A stretch of DNA of 64,000 nucleotides from Eunapius fragilis (Eukaryota; Porifera; Demospongiae; Spongillida; Spongillidae), in NCBI GenBank assembly GCA_963681505.1, contig OY811972.1:17244173-17308172 (forward strand), given 5' to 3'. A program made the translations under genes and the position numbers. How positions within the stretch are numbered: position 1 is the first letter of the stretch; every line of letters starts with the position of its first letter. Below are positions 11,801 to 22,476 of this stretch, piece by piece. A model generated the notes under the pieces. The model saw only the letters and a program-made list of their open reading frames with translations, was not told where the DNA came from and ran no database searches.

Positions 11801-13379
11801 TGGGGAGGAGGGAGGGAGGAAGGGGGAGGAGGGAGGGAGGAGGGAGGGAGGGGGAGGAGGAAGGGAGGGAGGGAGGGGGAGGAGGGAGAAAGGGGGATGA
11901 GGGAGGAGGGAGGGGGAAGGATTGGTGAGGTGACATGAGGAGAGGGGGGAGGGAGGGTGGTGAGGGGACAAGGGACATAAAAGTGAAAGTAAGCACTCCT
12001 CTTAAAGAGCTCACTGTATGGTGGAAGGGTGGTTGTTAGCAGCTGCATAATGTAAGGGCGTCCAATGAAGCTCATCACATAACCCCATGTCCGCTCCAAA
12101 CACACACGTCAGTACCTGGGGACCAGGCACATCACATGACAAACACGTGATCCCCCCCTCCTCCCCCGGGGGGTGGTGGGGTGCTCTCACATTAACAAGC
12201 TTTTCCTCGCCCATCTGTGCGGCAATGCTCAGAGGGGTGCGGCCTTCCTTGTTCTTAGCATTGATGTCGGCATTCTTGGACTTGAGGACAAACAGGACGG
12301 GCAGGGAAGCCAGCCCTTGCATGGTGGCCACATGTACCAGGAGGTTACCCCTCTCGTCCCTCTCACTGTTCACATCAAACCTGTACTCCTTCACGCCAGG
12401 TGGGTGTGGTCAAGACCAATGGGTGTGGTCAAGGAAAACCGTTTCAGTTAAGTTGTTCAATATAACCACGCCCATTTAGCCACACCTACCTGCAGTCCCA
12501 CCACCATTTGATAGAACTTGTCAGGCTGCGTGGCATGGACGAATATCTTTGGCCTCACTGCACCTCCAAAGGACTTCTTCTTAGTCTGGGTCTGCGTGGG
12601 CGTGGCCTGTGAGCGTGTTTGGACGGGGGGTAGCTGAGCCTTAAGGTCAGAAGAGAAGCAGACGTCCGCAGGGGTGCGGCCTGCGGAGGAGGAGGGATAC
12701 ACAGTTTGTTACAAGGCCTGGGGAGGAGGGCGTGTACAAAAAATGTTTTGCCATGCCCCCGCCCCCTATATATCCGCTTGTAATGATACTAGCCATTTCG
12801 ATGTTCGCCTACAAAGTTGCCAAGTTAAAATTCACCCCGGACCAAGGTTCTCAGTTGTTTCAACAGCACAGGGAAGGGAGGAGATGGGGGAGCGGGGAGA
12901 ACCCGGGAAGAGATGGGGGGGGGGGGGGGGAGGGGGGAGGGGGGGGGTGATAGGGTGAGGCGTAAGCTCTGGACCCACGCACGTATTCCCCTCGTACCTT
13001 CGTCGTCCTGGTGCGCCCACAGCCCTACGCTCCCTCTCTTCAGCACAGCCGTCACTGCCTGCTGGGAGCCCAGCGCACACGCCAAGTGAGCGAACGTGAT
13101 TCCGCCGGCCGACCCGAAGCATCGATCGATGGCCACGTGACCCTTATCCAGCAGGACCTCCAGGTACCTGACGCTGTTGGACGCCAGCAGGAGCTTACAC
13201 AGCTCGTAGCAACAATTTCCGAGGCTCTCCGCATACGTGTCCGCGAACGTGGTAGCGTCGGGCCACAGCGTGGAGAAGTCCACGGTGCTCCCGGGGGTGT
13301 AGTCCTTGTTAAGAAGGTAGGGTCCCCAGAGGTTGCTGTAAATGGTCGTGCACTGTTGCTTCGTCTGTTGAGTAGCCAT
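7222..13379 (-). CDS. Ankyrin repeat protein, 20 coding exons, 953 aa
   Basis: Inferred exons, 5' to 3': 12998-13379, 12490-12680, 12191-12388, 12015-12115, 11643-11799, 11438-11587, 11157-11233, 10442-10751, 10087-10161, 9903-9988, 9658-9789, 9221-9398, 8889-9043, 8650-8718, 8263-8443, 8120-8212, 7930-7958, 7841-7876, 7574-7752, 7222-7304. Phases join to a single 2862-nt frame. Ankyrin motifs run through most of the protein (EGRTPLSIAAQMGEEKLVN, WTPLHYAAANNHP, ALLMAAERGHVECL, STPLHRASEKGHIKIVE, GATALELAARSGHANIVE, GNTALHVACRRGKKDLVKTL). The C-terminus has four SAEATPPHH-like repeats, then a short charged helix (MKRLKAELKKKM). I chose the start at 13379 because upstream sequence enters promoter-like DNA. 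It lacks the CARD and middle domain of its neighbour but shares four consecutive intron phases with it. It is likely a scaffold protein; partners are unknown. Confidence 0.85.
7314..7545. repeat. 22-bp minisatellite near a 3' splice site
   Basis: About ten copies of ACCAGGGGTGGATGGTATGG-type units in the last intron of the ankyrin gene, ending about 10 bp from the acceptor of the terminal exon (7304). On the sense strand the unit is C-rich. Confidence 0.9.
7970..8070. repeat. (CA)n-rich microsatellite
   Basis: Interrupted CA/CATA repeats in the intron between exons 8120-8212 and 7930-7958. Confidence 0.85.
8776..8889. repeat. (CA)n microsatellite that includes a splice donor
   Basis: Interrupted CA repeat whose minus-strand end is the donor of exon 8889-9043 (CTGAG|GTGTGTGTG). 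The GT of the splice site is the first GT of the microsatellite. Confidence 0.85.
9060..9220. repeat. 27-bp minisatellite flush with a splice donor
   Basis: On the minus strand the intron begins GTCAGTGTACAGCTGTTGG directly after exon 9221-9398. The following DNA repeats CCAGTGTACAGCTGTTGG-type units of about 27 bp. The first unit overlaps the donor, so the array looks seeded there. Confidence 0.8.
9405..9655. repeat. 19-bp minisatellite in a donor-proximal position
   Basis: About 12 copies of GTGAGGGGTGGAGCCATGG-type units filling the intron between exons 9658-9789 and 9221-9398. Long open frames over it on the minus strand are repeat artefacts. Confidence 0.85.
10196..10442. repeat. 24-25 bp minisatellite, each unit a copied splice donor
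   Basis: On the minus strand exon 10442-10751 ends CCTCTT|GTAAGC. The intron that follows repeats CCTCTTGTAAGCTGGGGTCC plus TTTAA about nine times, decaying away from the exon (GTAAAC, GTAAGT variants). The array thus copies the exon end together with its donor. Confidence 0.9.
10752..10885. repeat. Polypurine tract (sense-strand pyrimidine) before an acceptor
   Basis: GAGAGGGAG/GGAGGGAGGA repeats. On the sense minus strand it is an unusually long CT tract reaching the acceptor of exon 10442-10751. Confidence 0.8.
10918..11052. repeat. 21-bp minisatellite
   Basis: About six copies of GTTGGAAGGGGTGTGGTCTGT in the same intron as the polypurine tract upstream of exon 10442-10751. Confidence 0.9.
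11799..11960. repeat. Purine-rich repeat before an acceptor
   Basis: GGGAGGAGGGAGG repeats; on the minus strand a CT-rich tract running up to the acceptor of exon 11643-11799. Similar tracts at 11270-11365 and 12870-12950 precede other exons of this gene. Confidence 0.75.
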
Positions 13380-13743
13380 CACATGCCCCACCTGCTTGCT
13401 GAGCTGAGCACAGCCCACTCGTTAATATAATTACATAACATTGGTCATTGTTCATGAATGTCAACACGGTAGGGAAACTCCACGACTTTTGAAAAACATG
13501 ATCACGTGGCACTAACCGTATCCAAACAGCCATCACGTGACCATGCAATCTACATGCCCCTACACGTACATGCTATGCATGCTTGTTTTGGAATCATTTC
13601 ATTACTATGGTGACCAGCAAATTCATGTGTGTGCTACCCTATGACCTCTGTGACCTTGGTCAACCCATGTGTGCAGTATGAATATGAGCAGTGAGGGGAA
13701 GATGATCAAAGGGGAAACTTTCCAAACACACAGCAGCAAGCAT

Positions 13744-16700
13744 TCATTTCTTGTAGCTCTTGACAAGCTGACACGCCTCTCCTCTGCGCTCCAAGGCCGA
13801 GCACTTCCCTTGGTAACGTCCCTTCCTCCCTCCTCCCTTCCCCTCCAGCAACACTGCTACCCTGGAAAGAGAGTGCAAGTTGGTAATTATGGTCTGGGGA
13901 CTAGAGTACACAGAGAGAATGATGGTCTGGGGACTAGAGCTGCACTTACTGTGGACCAAGGGCTGCGACTACTTCCTCCTCCCCAGCCATGAGGAACTGA
14001 CCGGCACCTCGGTCCCCTCCCACTGTCACCAGCACCAGCACACCCTAGTCCAAGAGCATACTCACGACATCATAGTAAGATGCTGTGCCACGCCCACCTT
14101 AGCAGTAAGCTCATTGGCCAGAACGTTCATAAACTCATTGTCACCATCATCTCTGGGAACAGTGATCACATGACCACAGCTATCACACACTCCCACACAC
14201 ACACACACACACACCCTAACACCTCACCTGTGTATAGTAGCCACGGGGTCAACAGGGTCGTTGCTATGGAGATGTTGAAAGGCCAACAGCTGGGCCAGGT
14301 CCCTGAGCTGGTTACGCACAACCTTAGCTAGCTGTCTCCCTTCCTTCATCACCTTGTCCACACTCTCCACATGGCTCTCCACCCCCACACTAAGATAGAC
14401 GAGGCTTCGTGACAACCCACACACACATCCACTCACACACACCCACCCACTCACATGCCCACACACATCCACCCACCCACATTCACATGTCCACCCACCC
14501 ACACACACATCCACCCACACACCTTAGTAGCTTAGTGAGGGATCGCTCAATTGTTATGGCTCTCTCCATGTACGATAACACCCGGTCCCCAGCCAGGTAG
14601 TAGACCAACACTGACCCCTTCTTGGGCTCGGAATGAACAAGCTTGATACACTGCAATGAATGATACCCTCACATTACCACATGACATGAATGATACCCTC
14701 ACATTACCACATAACATGAATGATACCCTCACATTACCACATAACATGAATGATACCCTCACATTACCACATGACATGAATGATACCCTCACATTACCAT
14801 ATAACATGAATGATACCCTCACATTACCACATGACATGAATGATACCCTCACATTACCACATAACATGAATGATACCCTCACATTACCACATAACATGAA
14901 TGATACCCTCACATTACCACATAACATGAATGATACCCTCACATTACCACATAACATGAATGATACCCTCACATTACCACATAACATGAATGATACCCTC
15001 ACATTACCACATGACATGAATGATACCCTCACATTACCACATAACATGAATGATACCCTCACATTACCACATAACATGAATGATACCCTCACATTACCAC
15101 ATAACATGAATGATACCCTCACATTACGACATGACATGAATGATACCCTCACATTACCACATAACATGAATGATACCCTCACATTACCACATGACATGAA
15201 TGATACCCTCACATTACCACATAACATGAATGATACCCTCACATTACCACATGACATGAATGATACCCTCACATTACCACATGACATGAATGATACCCTC
15301 ACATTACCACATAACATGAATGATACCCTCACATTACCACATGACATGAATGATACCCTCACATTACCACATAACATGAATGATACCCTCACATTACCAC
15401 ATAACATGAATGATACCCTCACATTACCACATAACATGAATGATACCCTCACATTACCACATAACATGAATGATACCCTCACATTACCACATGACATGAA
15501 TGATACCCTCACATTACCACATGACATGAATGATACCCTCACATTACCATATAACATGAATGATACCCTCACATTACCACATAACATGAATGATACCCTC
15601 ACATTACCACATAACATGAATGACACCCTCACATTACCACATGACATGAATGATACCCTCACATTACCACATGACATGAATGATACCCTCACATTACCAC
15701 ATGACATGAATGATACACCCACATTACCACATAACATGAATGATACCCTCACATTACCACATAACATGAATGATACACCCACATTACCACATGACATGAA
15801 TGATACCCTCACATTACCACATAACATGAATGATACCCTCACATTACCACATAACATGAATGATACCCTCACATTACCACATGACATGAATGATACCCTC
15901 ACATTACCATATAACATGAATGATACCCTCACATTACCACATAACATGAATGATACCCTCACATTACCACATAACATGAATGATACCCTCACATTACCAC
16001 ATAACATGAATGATACCCTCACATTACCACATAACATGAATGATACCCTCACATTACCACATAACATGAATGATACCCTCACATTACCACATAACATGAA
16101 TGACACCCTCACATTACCACATGACATGAATGATGCCCTCACATTACCACATAACATGAATGACACCCTCACATTACCACATAACATGAATGATACCCTC
16201 ACATTACCACATAACATGAATGATACCCTCACATTACCACATAACATGAATGATACCCTCACATTACCACATAACATGAATGATACCCTCACATTACCAC
16301 ATAACATGAATGATACACCCACATTACCACATAACATGAATGATACCCTCACATTACCACATAACATGAATGATACCCTCACATTACCACATAACATGAA
16401 TGATACCCTCACATTACCACATGACATGAATGATACCCTCACATTACCACATGACATGAATGATACCCTCACATTACCACATGACATGAATGATACCCTC
16501 ACATTACCATATAACATGAATGATACCCTCACATTACCACATAACATGAATGATACCCTCACATTACCACATAACATGAATGATACCCTCACATTACCAC
16601 ATGACATGAATGATACCCTCACATTACCACATGACATGAATGATACCCTCACATTACCACATGACATGAATGATACACCCACATTACCACATAACATGAA

Positions 16701-19340
16701 TGATACCCTCACATTACCACATAACATGAATGATACACCCACATTACCACATGACATGAATGATACCCTCACATTACCACATAACATGAATGATACCCTC
16801 ACATTACCACATGACATGAATGATACCCTCACATTACCACATAACATGAATGATACCCTCACATTACCACATAACATGAATGATACCCTCACATTACCAC
16901 ATGACATGAATGATACCCTCACATTACCACATAACATGAATGATACCCTCACATTACCACATAACATGAATGATACCCTCACATTACCACATAACATGAA
17001 TGATACCCTCACATTACCATATAACATGAATGATACCCTCACATTACCACATAACATGAATGATACCCTCACATTACCACATAACATGAATGATACCCTC
17101 ACATTACCACATAACATGAATGATACCCTCACATTACCACATAACATGAATGATACCCTCACATTACCACATAACATGAATGATACCCTCACATTACCAC
17201 ATAACATGAATGACACCCTCACATTACCACATGACATGAATGATGCCCTCACATTACCACATAACATGAATGACACCCTCACATTACCACATAACATGAA
17301 TGATACCCTCACATTACCACATAACATGAATGATACCCTCACATTACCACATAACATGAATGATACCCTCACATTACCACATAACATGAATGATACCCTC
17401 ACATTACCACATAACATGAATGATACACCCACATTACCACATAACATGAATGATACCCTCACATTACCACATAACATGAATGATACCCTCACATTACCAC
17501 ATAACATGAATGATACCCTCACATTACCACATAACATGAATGATACCCTCACATTACCACATAACATGAATGATACCCTCACATTACCACATGACATGAA
17601 TGATACCCTCACATTACCACATAACATGAATGATACCCTCACATTACCACACAACATTAATGATACCCTCACATTACCACATAACATGAATGATACCCTC
17701 ACATTACCACATGACATGAATGATACCCTCACATTACCACATAACATGAATGATACCCTCACATTACCACATGACATTAATGATACCCTCACATTACCAC
17801 ATAACATGAATGATACCCTCACATTACCACATAACATGAATGATACCCTCACATTACCACATGACATGAATGATACCCTCACATTACCACATAACATGAA
17901 TGATACCCTCACATTACCACATAACGTGAATGATACCCTCACATTACCACATGACATGAATGATACCCTCACATTACCACATAACATGAATGATACCCTC
18001 ACATTACCACATAACATGAATGATACCCTCACATTACCACATGACATGAATGATACCCTCACATTACCACATAACATCCTACTTCACATCTGAATAACTA
18101 CTGGTTACTTAATACTTAACAGCCTAAATAACCACTGGTAATATAACAACCATCCACAAATTACTTAATACTGTGCTTCTTCCAGTTATATCATTTTCAA
18201 AGGGCTATCTGGCAGGTAAGTAACCATACCTGTTACCTAAAGGTGGTTAAGTAATATTACCTGGAGGTGGCTTAGGTTTGACACATGTGTGCCACAGCAT
18301 GTATTAGCATCAAGGCCTGTTACCAAGGTGATAGTGAGGTCAGGTGACAGTAGCATGATACCAGGTTGAGGTCAGGTGACAGTAGCATGGTTACCTTCAA
18401 TTTCCACAACTCTGATCTCCTGACCCTCAAAGTCATCGGGCAGTCCTCTGCTCCTTACCTACATGGAAGTGGGTGTGGTGATGACATCATCACACAAGCA
18501 TATTCTACTAACTCGTAACCTTGACCACACCTCTACTTTGACTCCACCCACTCACTTGCAACACTGTACCACGTAACCAAATACTTACAGCCTCCATCTT
18601 AGGGTCTTGTATGTTGTACCAGTGTGGCAGCATGGGGATGGACCGCCTTATGTTCTCATTACACAGCTGCTCGATACGGTCCATCTGTTCCTTGGTTATG
18701 CACTTTGTACCCAGCTCAACATGGCACCTGTGCTCCTGGCCAATGGCAAGGCTCCTGTGCAGATCACGTGCACGTCAGCTAACAATAACTAGCATGAATA
18801 ACTAACCATGACGTCGTCTTGAATCCGAACTCCTTGTCCGCAATGGCTGTAATGAGATGTTGGCCTGGGGACGGGGAGGTCGTGCACGCGCGGGCTACGC
18901 ACAGCGGGAGGCCGTCTCACCAGAGTGTTGCTGCATGTGGTCAAACCTTCGCTTCCAGTCCAATTCGACGGTAACCGCACTGTCGACCTGGAGCGGTGAC
19001 GTCACGAAGTGCACGGCTTTGGATCCCCTCCGTGTAACCTTCAGTACATCCACTCCGTTTATCTGGCCGGGTTTGAAACAATTATAAGGTCGTCTCTGGG
19101 ATATAATATAACTCTACCTTCCCCCTGTCGTCGGGCTGCAAAGGTGGTATGCGGGGTCATGTGTATTACGTCATTACGTGCTAATTAGTGGCTCACTTGT
19201 CCGCCTCCCTCCGGGAAAAGTACCGTATCTTCCAGGATGATGTCATATCCCTCCACCTGCCCGTCTTTGGACGGCTCGCACGACACAACCTTTGTGCTCA
19301 ATGTCCGCAAGTAGCTGTCCCTTTGACATTTCAACGACAT
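13744..19340 (-). CDS. AARSD1: AARSD1, alanyl-tRNA editing protein (AlaX family), 401 aa
   Basis: Trans-editing enzyme that hydrolyses Ser mischarged on tRNA-Ala. Inferred exons, 5' to 3': 19197-19340, 19118-19135, 18921-19062, 18807-18864, 18589-18754, 18395-18458, 18261-18316, 14523-14650, 14228-14389, 14098-14152, 13950-14044, 13744-13861; they sum to 1206 nt in one frame. Family landmarks in order: MSLKCQRDSYL start, EDTVLFPEGGGQPDDRG, FDHMQQHSGQHLI (first zinc-binding histidines), SRGLPDDFEG, NTCCGTHVSNLSHLQ (Cys/His of the zinc site), LAGDRVLSYMERA, NEFMNVLANEL, LLEGKGGGRKGRYQGK. Length is close to the human protein (about 412 aa). Exon 2 is only 18 nt. The seventh intron (14651-18260) is about 3.6 kb, against roughly 45-210 bp for the others, because of a minisatellite. 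Confidence 0.95.
14655..18076. repeat. 30-bp minisatellite, about 114 units, inside an AARSD1 intron
   Basis: Nearly perfect tandem units beginning ATGAATGATACCCTCACATT with ACCACATAAC/ATGAC variants. Variant markers show two nested duplications: ACACCC-type units at 15720 and 15780 recur 960 bp later, and the GATGCC unit at 16140 recurs 1110 bp later. Since 30 is a multiple of three and no unit has a stop, both strands are open for more than 1100 codons; these frames are spurious. The array ends a few bases from the 3' splice site of exon 14523-14650. Confidence 0.97.
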
Positions 19341-20314
19341 GTCTTAATAGTGGGTTACTATAATGTCGTCAGTTAGCCCACGTGATAACGTTCACACATT
19401 CCAGAACCGGAGCCTTCAAGGGTCACATTCCCATGTCTACAACGAACACACCATCATCATATAATAACAAAACAGTTCTTAATACATGTAATCCGTCCAC
19501 ATTTGAGTAAGAAGACATGATTTGTGATTGCCACCACAAATTTCTTCTTGCCACTACACTGCCTTGGTCAGAATGCTACCATTGTAGACGTAGCTGCCAC
19601 CAACCAATGCACCTGATGGAGGCCATCACCCGAAGAGACTTGATGACTGGCACTTCACACAACTGGATGTCTGGTAATCACATGACCAGGTCTGCTACCT
19701 TGTGATGGGTACAAACAAAAAAAGCACAGTAATTCCAGATAGAGCACACTACTATTTCCCTTGAAATCAATACAGCTCACCTCTCTCCAATGGGCTGGCT
19801 ACCTTCTATTGTGCTATCAGACCATCAGCTACGGGGTGTGGTCCCCCCACTCAGGGGGGGTCCAACTAACACCTGCCCCCTCCTCCTGGGAGGGGAACCA
19901 TCCACCCACCAACAGTGCCTGATCATCGCTAGTTGTGTGTGAGCAGGATAGCCAGGTTCTCAACACGACCTACAAAACCCCTGGCAGTGTTGCCTAGCAA
20001 CACGCCTACCGCACACTGACCTTAGTTGAAATATACAATCACAAAATAACACAACACCACCTACAACTTAGCAAAAAAGAAAAAAAAGAATGTTCAAACG
20101 ACAAGGTACCACCACATGTTGCTAGCTTTCCTCCTGCCTGCTCCTGCTAAACACTAGGGCTACTTCTAGTCCTGAGAAGAACACCAAAGGAAGTGTGTCA
20201 ATAGCTATGTGCCCATGGCAACATACTCCATCCACCACCCTTTTCAATAATCTACTGCAAACCCCTCCCCTCCCTCTCACCCGGCCAACCTCAGTACACA
20301 CCTACACCCTCACC
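19341..20314. other. Intergenic: AARSD1 upstream region and hnRNP 3' UTR
   Basis: About 970 bp between two minus-strand genes. No coding exon recognised. It should hold the AARSD1 promoter near 19341-19450 and the hnRNP 3' UTR near 20315. A GTGAGG directly after the hnRNP stop codon suggests a possible 3' UTR intron. Confidence 0.6.
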
Positions 20315-21443
20315 TTATCGTTGGTAGGGATGGTATGATCTTGAAGGGGCTGCTCTCTCCCTGTCACGGCTGCCACCAGACACAGGCATACGACTGCTGT
20401 AACTTTTAGTTGGTCCGTAGTTGGACGTCGACTGAGGGTAGCTCCCCATGTTTCCGTACACGCCTCCGTACGCGGAAGCCATGTCGTACCCAGTGCGATA
20501 CGCGGGGTAGGCGGCCGCATAGCCTGCTGCCGCGGCGCTCCTGTCGCCACCGTAGGCAGCGGCCGCCATATTGTAGCCGGAGCCCAGGCCGTACGGATCC
20601 GCTCTCATGTAGTCCGCGGCCGAGTACCGGGAATAATCGTAGCCACCTATCTGGCGGTAATCGTAGGGCATGGGACGCTGGTAGGGCGCGTAGGCGGCGG
20701 CCGCATCGCGTTCGTAGCCGCCGCGGTCACGACCGCCACCACTTCCGCCACTCCCTCCGTAATAGCCCGTCTTGTCGACTTCCCGCTTTCGTATCTCCTC
20801 TTGCGACTCCGCCTTCTTGACTTCCACCTCGCGGTCCTTGATCTTAATGAACTTCTTGATACACACCTTGTCTACCACGTCAAAGTCTTCGTAGATGGCA
20901 AACCCAAACCCTCGGGGGCGATTGGTGTTCTTGTCCCTCATGATCGTGATGTCTTGCACGGGGCCGTACTGCTCCAAGACCTCGCGGATGTCATCCTCAG
21001 AGGTCTCGTGCGACAGCCCGCCAAGGAATATCTTCTTGGTCTTAGTGTGCGCCACGGGATTGTTCTCCTCGCGAGGGACGGCTCTCTTGGCCTCCACCTC
21101 TTTACCGTCCACTAGGTGTGGGCGGTTGGCTAGGCAGTCGTCGACGGCCTGCACGGTGTCGTATGTGACGAAGCCGAAACCTCTGGAGCGCTTAGTGGCT
21201 GGATCGCGCATCACCACGGCGTCCACAATGGTCCCCCACTTGCTGTAGAAGTCCTTGAGCGTCTCCGTTGTGGTCTGGAGGTGCAGGCCTCCGATAAACA
21301 GCTTGCACTCCTGCGAGCCCTTAACGAAAGGATGAGGGGAAGAAAGTTAAAAAGACCGACACACACGCTGTCGCGTGATCATCTGTCTTCTCCTACTGAA
21401 TGCCTTTTACCTTTGATTTGTCCGAGTCTTCGTGGTCACTCAT
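20315..21443 (-). CDS. hnRNP A/B-type RNA-binding protein, two RRMs, 345 aa
   Basis: Nuclear pre-mRNA-binding protein of the hnRNP A family. Exon 1 is 21411-21443 (MSDHEDSDKSK) and exon 2 is 20315-21319. RRM1 spans about residues 15-95 with RNP2 LFIGGL and RNP1 RGFGFVTY. RRM2 spans about residues 100-180 with IFLGGL and RGFGFAIY. The order VVMRDPATKRSRGFGFV is typical of hnRNP A1/A2 or DAZAP1/Musashi relatives. The C-terminal half is Gly/Tyr/Ala-rich (YGGSGGSGGGRDRGG, SAAAAGYAAAYPAY), a low-complexity domain, ending SYHPYQR. It diverges from SMUG1 copy 1 across 86 bp. The exact orthologue (A1, AB, DAZAP1) cannot be settled by eye. Confidence 0.92.
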
Positions 21444-21529
21444 TTTTTTTGCTTGGAAAAAATAAAAGTGGCGGTCGGTTTGTGCACGTGCTCTCTCCAA
21501 TTAAACGACATGGGCGGGGTTGGCGAGGA
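21444..21529. promoter_or_regulatory. Bidirectional promoter, hnRNP / SMUG1 copy 1
   Basis: Only 86 bp separate the two divergent start codons, so the region must hold both 5' UTRs and a shared promoter. No TATA box is clear. Confidence 0.6.
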
Positions 21530-22374
21530 ATGGCTGCAGACGAGTCTGATAACTCATTGGCTCCGAGCTGCAAGCGAGCGAAACTTCTGAGTATCAGTGA
21601 TCAGCTGCTGGACATCGAAGAGCAATTTTCGCAAGAGCTCAGCAATATGGACTTCGGACCCTCAGTGTCTTACGTATATAACCCTCTCGAATATGCCTCG
21701 GAACCGCACCGAGACTTCGTATGCAAGTATGGTAACGGTAAGAAGAAGATACTGTTTCTCGGAATGAACCCGGGACCATTCGGAATGGCACGGAGTGGGG
21801 TGGGTGTGTCTAGAGTATAAATTGTTAGTGGGCGTTACGCTTGTCGCGTGATGCTTTGCAGGTTCCATTTGGTGATCCCAAGATCGTCAGGGACTGGCTC
21901 CAGGTGACTGGGAAGGTGGGGAAGCCAGCAAAGGAGCATCCTAAGAGGCCCATCGTGGGACTACAGCTAGCTGGGGAGGTGTCGGAATCACGTTTCTGGG
22001 ACTTCTTCCAATCCAAGTGTAAAGACCCAAATGTGTTCTTTGCTAACTGTTATGTGACTAACTACTGTCCTGCGTGCTTCATGGACCAGAATGGGAAGAA
22101 CATCACCCCTCACATGATCAAGACTGATGTCAGAGAGAAGCTAGAGGCGGTGTGTGACAGATATCTGAGGGAGATGGTCAGAACCCTGGGGGTGGAGTGG
22201 GTGATAGGGGTGGGGCCATATGCCAAAGATAGAGCCAAGGTGGCGCTGGAAGATAGTGGTGAAGGGGTTAAAGTGGGGTTCGTGGTGCAACCCAGCAGTG
22301 TGGATTGGCCCAAAGAAGTGACATCACAGCTCACTGCATTGGGACTGTTGGAGGTAATACCTCTGGTACCATGA
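21530..22374 (+). CDS. SMUG1: SMUG1-like uracil-DNA glycosylase, copy 1, altered active-site motif
   Basis: Member of the SMUG1 family, which excises uracil and 5-hydroxymethyluracil from DNA. Exons 21530-21799 and 21862-22374, 260 aa, with a 62-bp intron. Motif 1 is intact (FLGMNPGPFGMA), as are EHPKRPIVGL and NYCPACFM. The second catalytic motif is not: the family has HPSPxNPxANKGW, and here the segment reads VVQPSSVDWPKEV, lacking the catalytic His and the NPxANK stretch. SEVSGSRFWGFF is changed to GEVSESRFWDFF. The frame and splice sites are nonetheless clean. It may be a pseudoenzyme or an early pseudogene. The intact sister copy lies at 25862-26716. Confidence 0.9.
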
Positions 22375-22476
22375 AGTTCTGGACACAATAGCACCGTATT
22401 ATATTGATTGTGTCTTTTAACCCTTTGTTAGCAACATTTCTTACGTCCCAGGTATTTTTAAAAAGCTCCATACTCA

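Noticed and set aside
14078-14096. Extra small AARSD1 exon
   Set aside because: It would leave an intron of about 15 bp on one side; the neighbouring exons already join in frame and match the family.
14547-18093. Open frames of 1176 and 1145 codons on opposite strands
   Set aside because: Both are translations of a 30-bp tandem repeat lying inside an AARSD1 intron whose flanking exons join in frame. The unit length is a multiple of three, so stops are absent by construction.
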